From an uncultured Pseudomonadota bacterium (GTDB lineage: Bacteria; Bdellovibrionota_B; Oligoflexia; Oligoflexales; CAIYRB01), in the NCBI GenBank assembly GCA_903928445.1, contig CAIYRB010000182.1, positions 1 through 64,000 on the forward strand: a stretch of 64,000 bases of DNA, written 5' to 3'. Position numbers and translations under genes: made by a program. A model generated the notes under the pieces. The model was not told where the DNA came from, ran no database searches, and saw only the letters and a program-made list of their open reading frames with translations. Shown piece after piece: positions 15,482 to 24,701 of this stretch (its first letter is position 1; each line of letters begins with the position of its first letter).

Positions 15482-17665
15482 GTGGCACTTAAACAGACGC
15501 GGGCCGAACAGATTCTAAGTGGACTTAACGACGTGCAACGGCAGGCCGCGAGTCATCTGGATGGGCCCTTGGTGGTGTTTGCTGGTGCCGGTAGCGGCAA
15601 GACGCGCATCATTACGCACCGCATCGCCTGGCTGATTGAACAAGGCGTGAAGCCTTGGGAGATTCTGGCGGTGACCTTTACCAATAAGGCGGCGTTAGAG
15701 ATGCGCCACCGGGTTGAGGCATTGACGCCTTTGGCTGGTCGCTGCTTGATTTCGACCTTTCATTCCGCCTGCGCCAGATGGCTGCGCGAGTTTGCTCCGG
15801 AGCTTGGCTTTACCGCTGACTTCACTATCTACGACGATTCCGATCAGCTTGTCGCGATCAAGGCGATTTTGGCTGAGATGAACATCAAGCTCGACGAACA
15901 GAATACCGCTCAGGATTACCGGGCCGCTATCAACCGGGTCAAGACCATGGCGATGCTGCCCAGTGATGAGCGCTTGTCCCATGAATACGGCGATCAAATG
16001 CCTCCGGTCGGCGTTGAAGTCTATAAGCGTTATCAGGAATACCTGGCTAAATGCAATGCCATGGACTTCAGCGACCTGCTGATGAATGTGCTGCTGCTGC
16101 TTCGTCGTAACGAGTCGGTCCGGCTGACCCTACAGCGACGCTACCAGTACATCTTAGTGGATGAGTATCAGGATACCAATCGTACCCAGTTTGAATTGAT
16201 TGCGCGCCTCGCCGAGAAGCGGGAGAATTTATTCGTTGTCGGCGATGATGACCAGTCGATCTACAGCTGGCGCGGTGCGGTTCCGTCGAATATCATCGAC
16301 TTCAACAAGGTCTATCCGCGTGCCAAGCGGATCACCATGGAGCAGAACTATCGCTGCTCCGGCCACATCGTCGATGCCGCTAGTGCGATGGTCAGTCATA
16401 ACAAGGTGCGGGTCAGTAAGCGGCTTTTTACGGCTAGAGATCCAGGTGATCTGATCGATTATCGCCTGGAGACCGACAACGAAATCGAAGCGTGGTGGGT
16501 GGTCGACTGCATCAAGGACGAAAAGCCACGCTTCGCCTTTGCCGATGTCGCGATCTTCTACCGGACCAATAGCCAGTCGCGTCTGCTTGAGGATGCGCTA
16601 CGGCGGGAGAATATCCCTTACCAAATCTACGGTACGGTTCGATTCTATGATCGTGCTGAGATCAAAGACCTGCTGGCCTATATCCGCGTTTTGATCAATC
16701 CAAGCGATGATGTCAGCGTCAAGCGGATTTTAAATGTCCCGACTCGAGGCATCGGCAAAAAGGCCGAGTCGACTCTGGAGGCTGAGGCGAGCAAGCGCGG
16801 CTTGCCGCTTTTTGCGACGATTGAGGCCTTGGTCAAAGAAGGTAGTAAGCAAGCGGTCAAACTCGCTGGCTTTGCGGGACTAATCGCGCGCCTACGGACC
16901 GAGCTACTGAGTGCCCCGGTTGAAGTCGTGCTCGAGCGTCTCTTAAAGGCAACTAGTTATGTCGCCTATGTCGAGAAGAAGCATGCGGAACAGGCTCAAG
17001 ACAAAATGGAAAACATCCATGAGCTTGGCGCGGCACTCGCCGACTTTGCCGGTGGGCATCCTGAGGCTAGTTTGGCCGAGTGGCTGCAGTCGGTGACCTT
17101 AGTCAGCTCCGAGGTCGAAGCTAAAGGTGGCGTGTCGATGATGACGCTGCATTCGGCCAAAGGCCTGGAGTTCCCGCGGGTTTTTATCGTTGGATTGGAG
17201 GAGGGCTTACTGCCTCATCGCAGTAGTAGCGATGATAAGGCGGGGCTTGAGGAGGAGCGCCGCTTGTTTTACGTCGGCATGACTCGGGCAAAAGAGAAGT
17301 TGTCCCTAGTCGGAGCCCACAGGCGGCGTACGTTTAATACCTGGGCTGCGAATCGTCCGTCGCGCTTTCTGACCGAGATTCCGCATCAGCACTTCGCGCC
17401 GGTCACGGCCGCCGAAGCGAGCCATGTAGCGCATTCGGCTGCCTATGGTTACGACGGCGATCAAAGCCTGCGCTACGAATATGATGCTGCCCCGGAACAC
17501 AGCCAGCCTGTAAGGCAGGTCGCAGTCGGCCAGTGGGTCGGGCATCCTACCTACGGTAAAGGCACCGTGGAAGAGTTGGTGATCGAACACACCGTGCTTA
17601 AGGCCGTCGTGCGCTTTCAGGAGTTCGGCTTACGCAAGGTCGCGGCTCGCCATATCACCCACTAG
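15482..17665 (+). CDS. uvrD: UvrD/PcrA-type DNA helicase
   Basis: Superfamily 1 3'-5' helicase for nucleotide excision and mismatch repair, 727 aa. Motifs are Q-motif region LNDVQRQA, Walker A GAGSGKT (35-41), VTFTNKAA, motif II LVDEYQDTN, motif III GDDDQSIYSWRGA, motif IV EQNYR, motif V MTLHSAKGLEF and motif VI YVGMTRAKEKL. The C-terminus carries the PcrA-type Tudor-like module (GQWVGHPTYGKGTV) that contacts RNA polymerase in relatives. GTG start. The 3' end overlaps the convergent lipoprotein gene by 11 bases. Confidence 0.93.
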   Translation: MALKQTRAEQILSGLNDVQRQAASHLDGPLVVFAGAGSGKTRIITHRIAWLIEQGVKPWEILAVTFTNKAALEMRHRVEALTPLAGRCLISTFHSACARWLREFAPELGFTADFTIYDDSDQLVAIKAILAEMNIKLDEQNTAQDYRAAINRVKTMAMLPSDERLSHEYGDQMPPVGVEVYKRYQEYLAKCNAMDFSDLLMNVLLLLRRNESVRLTLQRRYQYILVDEYQDTNRTQFELIARLAEKRENLFVVGDDDQSIYSWRGAVPSNIIDFNKVYPRAKRITMEQNYRCSGHIVDAASAMVSHNKVRVSKRLFTARDPGDLIDYRLETDNEIEAWWVVDCIKDEKPRFAFADVAIFYRTNSQSRLLEDALRRENIPYQIYGTVRFYDRAEIKDLLAYIRVLINPSDDVSVKRILNVPTRGIGKKAESTLEAEASKRGLPLFATIEALVKEGSKQAVKLAGFAGLIARLRTELLSAPVEVVLERLLKATSYVAYVEKKHAEQAQDKMENIHELGAALADFAGGHPEASLAEWLQSVTLVSSEVEAKGGVSMMTLHSAKGLEFPRVFIVGLEEGLLPHRSSSDDKAGLEEERRLFYVGMTRAKEKLSLVGAHRRRTFNTWAANRPSRFLTEIPHQHFAPVTAAEASHVAHSAAYGYDGDQSLRYEYDAAPEHSQPVRQVAVGQWVGHPTYGKGTVEELVIEHTVLKAVVRFQEFGLRKVAARHITH

Positions 17666-18293
17666 TGCCCGTAAGTTTAGTGATGATGCAGACGTCTTCC
17701 AAGCCCTTGTTGGCATCGGTCAGCTTGGCTAACCAGAGTTTGCCGTGGGCGAACTTCGTGCCATAGCCTAAGCCGTCCTGCGCCGTACAAGCAGGAGCGT
17801 TGATGAGACAAGGCTCGCTATAGTCACTTTTGTTTTTAGCCAGCCAAGGGCCCGTGCCATTGCTTTGATAGGGGTCGCCATAGCCAAGAGTATAGTTTGC
17901 CGTGCAATTGGCTGGGGCCGCCGGAGGAGTCACTGGCGGCGTCACTGACGGCATCACCGGAGGTGTCGTCGATGGGCCTGGAGTAACAGCAGGCTTTGTC
18001 TGCGTCCCAGCAGGTGGGGTCTGTGCCCCTGTTGACGCTGGCGGCGTTGCGGGGTCTGACCCTGGTTTTGGGGTTAATGTGCTCGTATCTCCAGAGCCAC
18101 TTGTGTTGCTAAGCGGATTAGAATCGTCGGCTGGGCTTCTATATTTGCCTAGCGTCTGATCTCCGGTGCCAGGCACACCATTGGCATTGGGGACCGGACC
18201 AACCGGCACCGCCCTGGGTGAACTACCGGCGCAGCCGATGGCCGTGATCGCGGGTATTACCGATAAGAAAATGAAAAATAGTTTGTTTTTCAC
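17655..18293 (-). CDS. Lipoprotein with Pro/Thr-rich linker and duplicated Cys motif
   Basis: 212 aa. Signal MKNKLFFIFLSVIPAITAIG ends in a cysteine (C21, lipobox AIGC). Residues 30-135 are a low-complexity Pro/Thr/Ser/Gly linker. The C-terminal domain is two copies of one unit: LGYG....NGTGPWLAK....SEPC and LGYG...AHGKLWLAK....LEDVC, with flanking cysteines. This suggests a surface-exposed, disulphide-bonded head on a stalk. GTG 18293 is chosen because AGGTGA lies 5 bases before it; longer versions would start inside the sigma28-like promoter. Function unknown. Confidence 0.72.
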   Translation of the reverse strand: MKNKLFFIFLSVIPAITAIGCAGSSPRAVPVGPVPNANGVPGTGDQTLGKYRSPADDSNPLSNTSGSGDTSTLTPKPGSDPATPPASTGAQTPPAGTQTKPAVTPGPSTTPPVMPSVTPPVTPPAAPANCTANYTLGYGDPYQSNGTGPWLAKNKSDYSEPCLINAPACTAQDGLGYGTKFAHGKLWLAKLTDANKGLEDVCIITKLTGTSG

Positions 18294-18346
18294 GAGCTTC
18301 ACCTGAGTCCATCGCGGTATTTTGCGTTGCTCTCGCCCTTCATCCC

Positions 18347-18374
18347 TTATCGGCACAACCCCGGTAAAACTTTA
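18347..18374 (-). promoter_or_regulatory. Sigma28-type promoter for the 17655-18293 lipoprotein
   Basis: Minus-strand TAAAGTTT (18367-18374), 12 bases, then a perfect GCCGATAA (18347-18354). Both half-sites match consensus fully; the spacer is one base longer than the usual 11. Predicted start near 18340, leader about 47 bases to the GTG at 18293. Confidence 0.6.
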
Positions 18375-18401
18375 GGGCCCCCTCGCCATAAGCTTTGGCT
18401 G

Positions 18402-18410
18402 TGTTATAAT
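18402..18410 (+). promoter_or_regulatory. Extended -10 promoter for the FtsB-like gene
   Basis: TGTTATAAT: a perfect TATAAT (18405-18410) with the TG extension at 18402-18403. No convincing -35 box. The start near 18417 lies 52 bases before ATG 18469. Confidence 0.5.
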
Positions 18411-18468
18411 GTGCTAAGACCCTTCCAGTTTTTTTATGCTCCACCGAAACAATTCCGGGATCATTGCG

Positions 18469-18762
18469 ATGGCCCTTCGGCTTAATGTCTATCATGGCGT
18501 CCTCGTCTTGCTGATGACGGCAGGAGTCGGCGTGGTCGTCTCGGGGATCCTGCGCGGTGGTAGCTCAATTGGCGGGTACTTCGATCTGAAGAAAAGTCAC
18601 CAAGTCCTGAGCCAAACCGTCGCGGGCCTGCGCCAGGAAAACGACGAACTGGCGGGTGAGATTGAGAGAATCCGCAAATCACCCAGCTACGCAAAGAAGG
18701 TGCTTCGCGACAAGTATCACGTCACCGAGCCAGATGAGGACATTGTCTTTTTTACCGACTGA
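18469..18762 (+). CDS. FtsB/DivIC-like septum formation initiator
   Basis: 97 aa. A short cytoplasmic start (MALRLNVY), one transmembrane helix at about residues 7-28, then a coiled coil (SHQVLSQTVAGLRQENDELAGEIERIR) and a conserved tail with YAKKVLRDKYHVTEPDEDIVFF. This is the plan of FtsB/DivIC, which links FtsL and FtsQ in the divisome. An ATG at 18436 would add 11 residues; 18469 is preferred for its GGGA site. A transposed stand-alone location (no eno next to it) is common outside enterobacteria. Confidence 0.82.
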   Translation: MALRLNVYHGVLVLLMTAGVGVVVSGILRGGSSIGGYFDLKKSHQVLSQTVAGLRQENDELAGEIERIRKSPSYAKKVLRDKYHVTEPDEDIVFFTD

Positions 18763-18801
18763 ATGATCTATTCACTAAAGTGTATTTAGATGAGGTTTCC
18801 C

Positions 18802-20148
18802 ATGTTAGATGGCGCAAAGGGTCAGTTGTTGGTTTTGTCGAAGTCAGTTCAGGCCTTGGTGTTACTCACGGCCGGAATTGGCTCCTATGCTTGTGGCAAT
18901 GGGAGCAACGTCAACAGGATTTGGGGTAAGGAAGACAATGGCGGTGATTCTCTCATGGTCGAGAGTCAAGCTGCCTTCGACGCGGGAGATTTTACCCGCG
19001 CCGAGTCACTCGCTCGCAAGCTCACGGATCGCAATCCTGAAAATGAAAACGCTGCGATCTTGCTTGGTTTTATCCATTTGTCGCAAGGTGGCGTCGACGC
19101 TTTTACGATCGCTCGCAAGTTGGTTGCCCTGTCGCCTGCGACTAAAGATTCAGGTACCACTAGTACGAATTTAGCAGCGGCTACGACCACTGCCGCGGAA
19201 CCAAATACAACCGCAGCCGCGTCGGCGACCGATGCTGCAGGTATTCTCGCGAGTATGAGTTCGTTGGTGACGGTGAGCGACGCGGATAAGGCGCTTCTTA
19301 ACGCTCATGTATTTAATACCAGTGACAATGGTAATGTCGCACCCCAGCTTTTTGTCACTGATAACGCCCTGGTTGTCCCGGCTTTAGTCAACGACGATCT
19401 ACGCTCCAAGATTGCGGTTCTCGCCACGATCAACTCGGCGATCAAAGACGTCTGTCGCTTTGTCGATGACGATGTGAAGGTCAAAACCGAACCGCGTGAG
19501 AGCGGTGCTGATTGCAACGCTACGCCATTCCCAAGAGAAAATGCTGCGAAGGCCCATTTTCTTTGGGTCTTAGCGCACCTGTCCGAGGCCCTAGTATTTC
19601 AACCGGTGATCTTGTACACGACGCCAGCGAACGCGGCTAAAGGAGGCTCGCCGAGTTTGACTGCGATCAGCACCTCCATAAACACCAAGTCATTGACGAC
19701 GGTTGATGAGTTTAAGGCATTTGCCAGCCAGGTCCTTGAGGTCAAGAATGCAGTTGGTAAAGTCTTTAACACGGCAGAAACCGGCTCGATGGTGCAAGCG
19801 ACGCTGCAGGATTTAAATGCTGTTTCGCTCGGCTTTGGTCGGTTGGCCGGCATACCGGCAAAGGTTCAAGACAGCATTACAAAAGCCTTTAACACCATCT
19901 CGGGTCTGGGTAAAGAACTCGGCTCGGCAAATGTCGTCAATAACACCGCCGGGTTTAAGGCACAGATGATTCAAAATCTATCGAAGAATATCGGCTCGCA
20001 GATCCAGGCAGCGGCGGATAAGGCGGCGGCGAGCGGTATCGACAAATCAGCATCCAAGGATCAGATCAGTGCGATGTGCGACTCATTCAAACAACTAAAC
20101 GCCGGCTCACCGCCGAGTGCGACGACGACGGTGAAGGCTTGTTCATAG
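18802..20148 (+). CDS. Lipoprotein with TPR-like N-terminal region
   Basis: 448 aa, not recognised. A signal peptide ends in lipobox GSYAC (Cys 31). Residues 50-95 form a TPR-like helix pair (AAFDAGDFTRAESLARKLTDRNPENENAAILLGFIHLSQG). A Thr/Ala-rich linker follows, then a helical domain of about 300 residues with three cysteines. ATG 18802 has GAGG 8 bases upstream, against 18790, which has none. It is followed by the convergent DksA-like gene with only nine bases between. The TPR suggests protein binding at the outer membrane. Confidence 0.7.
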   Translation: MLDGAKGQLLVLSKSVQALVLLTAGIGSYACGNGSNVNRIWGKEDNGGDSLMVESQAAFDAGDFTRAESLARKLTDRNPENENAAILLGFIHLSQGGVDAFTIARKLVALSPATKDSGTTSTNLAAATTTAAEPNTTAAASATDAAGILASMSSLVTVSDADKALLNAHVFNTSDNGNVAPQLFVTDNALVVPALVNDDLRSKIAVLATINSAIKDVCRFVDDDVKVKTEPRESGADCNATPFPRENAAKAHFLWVLAHLSEALVFQPVILYTTPANAAKGGSPSLTAISTSINTKSLTTVDEFKAFASQVLEVKNAVGKVFNTAETGSMVQATLQDLNAVSLGFGRLAGIPAKVQDSITKAFNTISGLGKELGSANVVNNTAGFKAQMIQNLSKNIGSQIQAAADKAAASGIDKSASKDQISAMCDSFKQLNAGSPPSATTTVKACS

Positions 20149-20157
20149 CGTTTGAAT

Positions 20158-21051
20158 TTAGACTTCGTCCTCGTCGACGACGCCACGGCCTGATTTCTTC
20201 ATCCGTTCCAGCTTTTCTTTGTATTTGACGCTGTGACGGCACCACGGACGCAGGTCGAGGCGGCGCTTTGGAATCGGCTCGCCCGTACCTTCGCAGTAGC
20301 CGTAGTCGCCGCTGTCGATTTTGGCTAGGGCGTGATCGATTTCGCTGAGTAACTTTCTGTCGCGGTCGAGAAGGCGGAAGGTCAGGTTTTGCTCGACCAT
20401 GGCCGAAGCCTGATCGACTTCGTCCATCATTTCGTTTTTGTCGATTTGGATGTTGCCCTGCTCCATGGCCTTGCGGGCCTTCTGCAGGATCTTGTTGCGC
20501 TCGGTGAATAGCTGGACGCGGAAGTTGTCGAGCTCTTCTGTCGTAAACAGGGTTTCGTCGGGCGAGCGCTGCACGAATTCGGGTTGCGGCGTTTCGATGA
20601 TTTTCGGCTCGACGCGCAGGGGTGGCGGCACAGGCTTGGCGGCGGCTGTGGCAACGGCACCTGGGCGGCCGTCACTTGCTGATTGATTCGACTTCTTACT
20701 AACCGCTGCAGATCCACGCACGACCTTTTCCTCAATCTCTTTCTTAGCGCTGCCTTTAGCGGCAGCTGGTGGAGCGGGCGGCGCCTTTTTGCTGTCCTTT
20801 GCTAGAGGGACTGGAGCCGCTGCCGCTTTTTTAACGGGTGCGATTTTTTTCTCGGGGGCTTTGGCTTTTACCGCTGGGGCGGCTGCGACTTTTGCTGCGG
20901 GCTTTTTCGCTGGAGCGGGTTTCTTCACTACTGCTTTGCTCGTAGTTTTCTTCGGAGCTTTTTTGCTTTTAGTCACATTGGCCGCCTTCTTGACAGCGGC
21001 CGTCTTTACGGCTGGGCGCTTCAAGTTTTTGCTAGAAGTTGGTTTGGACAT
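20158..21051 (-). CDS. DksA/TraR-family regulator with histone H1-like tail
   Basis: 297 aa. Residues 8 to about 120 are a Lys/Ala/Pro tail (repeats such as KKAPKK and PAKKPAAK) like histone H1, able to bind nucleic acid without specificity. The C-terminal 130 residues are a DksA coiled coil (LDNFRVQLFTERNKILQKA to EIDHALAKIDSG) followed by the finger. DksA acts in the RNA polymerase secondary channel with ppGpp. The finger keeps C253 and C271, but their partners are T256 and S274, as in zinc-independent DksA paralogues. AAGGG precedes ATG 21051. Confidence 0.85.
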   Translation of the reverse strand: MSKPTSSKNLKRPAVKTAAVKKAANVTKSKKAPKKTTSKAVVKKPAPAKKPAAKVAAAPAVKAKAPEKKIAPVKKAAAAPVPLAKDSKKAPPAPPAAAKGSAKKEIEEKVVRGSAAVSKKSNQSASDGRPGAVATAAAKPVPPPLRVEPKIIETPQPEFVQRSPDETLFTTEELDNFRVQLFTERNKILQKARKAMEQGNIQIDKNEMMDEVDQASAMVEQNLTFRLLDRDRKLLSEIDHALAKIDSGDYGYCEGTGEPIPKRRLDLRPWCRHSVKYKEKLERMKKSGRGVVDEDEV

Positions 21052-21129
21052 TAGCTTACCCTTCGGCTCGCGGAACCCACTGTGACCAGGCTCCCATTTT
21101 TGTTGTGTGCAGTGTCGATAATGGGGCCG

Positions 21130-21158
21130 AGTATAAGAACAGCACCAGGAAAACACAA
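21130..21158 (-). promoter_or_regulatory. Sigma70-like promoter for the DksA-like gene
   Basis: Minus-strand TTGTGT (21153-21158), 17-base spacer, TATACT (21130-21135). Predicted start near 21123, giving a leader of about 72 bases. Confidence 0.5.
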
Positions 21159-21187
21159 GGCCCCACTTTTATCGATAAACCGCTAAT

Positions 21188-23938
21188 TTAGCAAGATTCT
21201 TCAGGGAACAGTCCGGCCTCGCTGGTTCTCTCCAGGGCGCCTTGCAATTCAGAAAGAATATTCAACGCTTGCAGAGGCGATAGGCGGTTGACTTGGAGCC
21301 GGGATAAGCGCTCCAGGACGATGTGACCGTCGTTCAGCTTGCGCACCGCTTGGCTTGGCGCTGGCGTGAGGCCGAGGCGTTCTAGGGGTGGGAGTCCGCC
21401 ACTGGTTGTGACCGTGGACGGAAGTACCGAGGCGCCTTGAACCGAGCGCTCCAGGCTTTCCGGAGCAGCGACCACAGGCGTCGCATGTTGCAAGAGGTAG
21501 GTCGTTGCCCGCTTCAACACCGAATCGGGAATGCCGGCTAGGCGGGCCACTTCAAGTCCATACGAGTTATCGACGGCGCCGTCTTTGAGGCGGTGCGTGA
21601 AGATAATCTTGCTGTCTTGCTCGACGACTTCGGTCTGCATCGGTCGCACTGAGGGTAGCGTCGCGGCGACCGGAATCAATTCGTGGTAGTGCGTGGCAAA
21701 TAGCGAGTAGCAGCGGATCCTCAGCGCTAACTCCTGCAAGATGGCAGCGGCGATCGCTAGGCCATCGCGTGTCGAGGTGCCGCGGCCGACTTCGTCAAGG
21801 ATGACCAGGCTTTTTTGGGTAGCATGGCGAAGCATGTGCGCTGCTTCCGACATTTCCACCATGAAGGTTGATTGTCCCTTAGCGAGATCATCGCTGGCAC
21901 CGACGCGGGTAAAAATACGGTCAAAAACGGGCAAGCGCGCACTTTTCGCCGGCACATAGCTGCCGATTTGACAGAGGATTGCGGTTAATGCCGTTTGCCG
22001 CATGATGGTGGACTTGCCAGCCATGTTCGGACCGGTAATCAATAGGTGCTTTTGCTGCGGCGTCATGGTGATGTCGTTGGCGCAGTACTTGTGGCGGCCC
22101 ACATAGCGCTCAACGACCGGATGACGCGAGGCTTTGAGTTCGAGGCGGTCGTCGTCGGCTAGCCGAGGTTCGCAGTATCCGAATTTGAGCGCTTGCCAAG
22201 CAAAGGATTGAAGGAGATCGAAGGTTGCCAGGGCCTGAGCGACTGAGCGTAGGTCGACACGGAACTTCGCTAGCTCAACAAGCAATCGTTGATATAGCTC
22301 GGCTTCTTTAGCGACAGCTTTGTCTTGCGCCGAGGCCAGTGCTTCGCCGAGCTCTTGTAGCGCAACGGTGAGAAAGCGGTCGCCGTTGACCATCGTCTGG
22401 CGGCGGATAAAATCTGCCGGCACCTTGGCGGTATGGGTGCGCGTGACTTCGATCAGCAGACCGTAGGATTTATGGTTTTTGATCTTCAAGCTGCCGATAC
22501 CAGTCGCCGCGCGCAGCTGCTCTTGATAGGCCTCGACCTGCGTTTCGCCGCTTCGGGCCAGTTCATTGAGCTGGTCTAGGTCGGCGTCAAATCCCGTGGC
22601 AAAAACGCCGTTGCCAAAGCCCAGCCCCAGCGGTTCTGCCTGAAGGGCATGCGTCAGTATTTTAAGCGGGCTTTTATAGAATTTAAGTCCGGTCGCGACT
22701 GCCTTGTAGAGATCTTCGGGCAGGTGCTCGCCTTTCTCCCCGGTGAGATTGTCGAGCAACCACTGGGCTTTTGTCAGGGCCTGAGCGATTTTGGCTAAAT
22801 CCGCGGGATTGGCCGTCGTCGCGAAGACCCTGGTCGAAAGGCGCTCCAAATCAGGAATGTTCTTGAGTTGCGTGCGGGCTTCGGTCAGGCGGCTTTCGCC
22901 GATACCCAGAAGGCTGCGGACGGCGGCGTGGCGGCCGCGGATCTGTTGCGGATCGATCAACGGGTGACCGATAAAGTAGCGCAACAGGCGAGCGCCCATT
23001 GGCGATAGCGTGCGATTGATTTCCTTGAGCAAACTGCCTTCGCTGTCGCGCCTGCGCGCGGTTTCAAACAGCTCGAGGTCGCGCACCGCGGTTTCATCGA
23101 GAATCATGGTCTGCGGCTCATGCAGAGGCCGCACCGAGAGAAACTGGCTGACGCTAGCTTGTAGCGACCGGAAGTGGATGAGTAGCGCCGTGATCAGCGG
23201 CTCGCCACCGACGACGGCGCCGCAGGGCTGAGAGGCAAGATCCTGTTTGCCAAACACCTCGCTGAGGACCTGCTTTTGCTCGGTCTTATCGCGCAAGGGC
23301 GCTTCCGCGAGGGACTCTAACAGCAGCGATTGCTCTTCGCGTAGGGGCTGCAACAAGGCGGCAAGCTCGCTGTGGAAAAAGCCTCTGGTCAGCACCTCCC
23401 TGGGTCGAAAAGTGGCTATAACTTCAACAACTTCGGAGAGTGAGGCGACATTTCCAAGACGCAACTCACCGGTGGATAAGTCGGCCACGGCCACGGCCCA
23501 CTTGCCGCTTCCCGGTTCCTCGTGGGCTGCTGCGACATAGTTGGGCGCGTCGCGATCTAAGGCTTCGGGATCATCGACGCATCCCGGCGTTAGGGTGCGG
23601 ATGATGTCGCGTTTGACTAAGCCCTTGGCCTCGGCGGGATCTTCGATCTGATCGGCGAAGGCTACTTTAAAGCCTTTGCGCAGGAGCTTAAGCCAGTAGT
23701 TGCGGGCGCTGTGATGAGGCACACCGCAGAATGGAATGCGCGCCTCGTCACCGCGCTCGCGGCTGGTCAAAGTGAGTTCAAGCAGCGGCGCCACCAGCTC
23801 AGCATCGGGGCCGAAGATCTCAAAGAAGTCGCCCATGCGAAAAAATAGGATGGCATCGCCGCAGCGACGCTTGAGGTCCCAGTATTGGCGCATCATCGGA
23901 GTCATGGCTGCGACTTCAGCTGGCGTCGGAAAGGTCAT
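21188..23938 (-). CDS. mutS: DNA mismatch repair protein MutS
   Basis: Mismatch-recognition ATPase, 916 aa. The mismatch-binding domain carries the Phe-x-Glu motif in FFRMGDFFEIFG. A connector, lever and clamp follow, then the ATPase domain with Walker A GPNMAGKS (636-643), LVILDEVGRGTST (Walker B/D-loop) and THYHEL. A C-terminal extension ends with SRLQVNRLSPLQALNILSEL, the usual dimerisation region. ATG 23938 gives the family start MTFPTPAEVAAMTPMMRQYW; the open frame reaches to 24049 and would overlap comF. It follows comF by 91 bases. Confidence 0.96.
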   Translation of the reverse strand: MTFPTPAEVAAMTPMMRQYWDLKRRCGDAILFFRMGDFFEIFGPDAELVAPLLELTLTSRERGDEARIPFCGVPHHSARNYWLKLLRKGFKVAFADQIEDPAEAKGLVKRDIIRTLTPGCVDDPEALDRDAPNYVAAAHEEPGSGKWAVAVADLSTGELRLGNVASLSEVVEVIATFRPREVLTRGFFHSELAALLQPLREEQSLLLESLAEAPLRDKTEQKQVLSEVFGKQDLASQPCGAVVGGEPLITALLIHFRSLQASVSQFLSVRPLHEPQTMILDETAVRDLELFETARRRDSEGSLLKEINRTLSPMGARLLRYFIGHPLIDPQQIRGRHAAVRSLLGIGESRLTEARTQLKNIPDLERLSTRVFATTANPADLAKIAQALTKAQWLLDNLTGEKGEHLPEDLYKAVATGLKFYKSPLKILTHALQAEPLGLGFGNGVFATGFDADLDQLNELARSGETQVEAYQEQLRAATGIGSLKIKNHKSYGLLIEVTRTHTAKVPADFIRRQTMVNGDRFLTVALQELGEALASAQDKAVAKEAELYQRLLVELAKFRVDLRSVAQALATFDLLQSFAWQALKFGYCEPRLADDDRLELKASRHPVVERYVGRHKYCANDITMTPQQKHLLITGPNMAGKSTIMRQTALTAILCQIGSYVPAKSARLPVFDRIFTRVGASDDLAKGQSTFMVEMSEAAHMLRHATQKSLVILDEVGRGTSTRDGLAIAAAILQELALRIRCYSLFATHYHELIPVAATLPSVRPMQTEVVEQDSKIIFTHRLKDGAVDNSYGLEVARLAGIPDSVLKRATTYLLQHATPVVAAPESLERSVQGASVLPSTVTTSGGLPPLERLGLTPAPSQAVRKLNDGHIVLERLSRLQVNRLSPLQALNILSELQGALERTSEAGLFPEESC

Positions 23939-24029
23939 GCAAAGGTCTCGCTGGCAAAGGCGTAGGACAATTTCAACAGCTCGCAGGACTCTAGCAAACC
24001 TGGGCCTATATTCCCAAGAACATCCATTC

Positions 24030-24701
24030 TTAGGAAACGGCGAGCGCAAGCCCCCGAATTAACGGCAAAGGCGCGGCCGCATGGACTGCCGCTGCAGTGC
24101 GGCGCATGGTGTCACCACTGGTGACGACATCATCGACCAAAAGCAGGGCTTCGACCTTGGCCGCAGCCAAGGCGCGAGTGCATAGGCGGAGGCTAAGCCC
24201 CTTGAACCATTCCGGCATATCTTGTTCGCCGCGGTTGCGCTGGTGCCTACCGAGAAGCGCGTGCTTGCGCCAACGCCAATGCAAATGCAAGGGCGCCGTC
24301 ACAACCCGAAGGGGGCCATGAGCTTGCTCTTTGCAGATCTGGCTGGCGATATCGATGCGCCCTCGTACGCGGCCCCAGAGGCTTGAGGCGCAGGGCATCA
24401 AAGCATGGCTCCAGGCTGTCAAGGTGGGCCTCGTCGGGTGCGCTTGGACCAAGGCGAGCAGGAGGCGGAGCGCTGGCAGATCGCCGCCGACTTTAGCCCG
24501 TATAATCAGCCGGCGGATGAGCCCCTGGTAGTGATAAAGGGCGGTGATATCAATCAGTGGCGGTCCACCCAGCGAGATTTGGGCGGCGTTGCAGCGAAGC
24601 TCGACTAATTCATCGCTGCAAACGCGACAGAGCAAACTAGCCCCTAAAACCGAGGCCAAATCCCGCTGCGAGAAGCAGCCGACACAAACCCGCCAAAGCA
24701 T
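24030..24701 (-). CDS. comF: ComF-family phosphoribosyltransferase-like protein
   Basis: 223 aa. Two cysteine pairs (C6/C9 and C25/C28) form the N-terminal zinc ribbon. The C-terminal half is a type I PRTase fold with the PRPP loop VDDVVTSGDT (189-198). ComF proteins act in natural transformation, aiding ssDNA uptake or processing with ComFA and PriA in relatives. The middle, normally with KxRGFNQ, reads KHALLGRHQRNRG, a degenerate but recognisable version. AAGGAGG lies 5-6 bases before ATG 24701, an excellent site that fixes the start. Confidence 0.85.
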   Translation of the reverse strand: MLWRVCVGCFSQRDLASVLGASLLCRVCSDELVELRCNAAQISLGGPPLIDITALYHYQGLIRRLIIRAKVGGDLPALRLLLALVQAHPTRPTLTAWSHALMPCASSLWGRVRGRIDIASQICKEQAHGPLRVVTAPLHLHWRWRKHALLGRHQRNRGEQDMPEWFKGLSLRLCTRALAAAKVEALLLVDDVVTSGDTMRRTAAAVHAAAPLPLIRGLALAVS

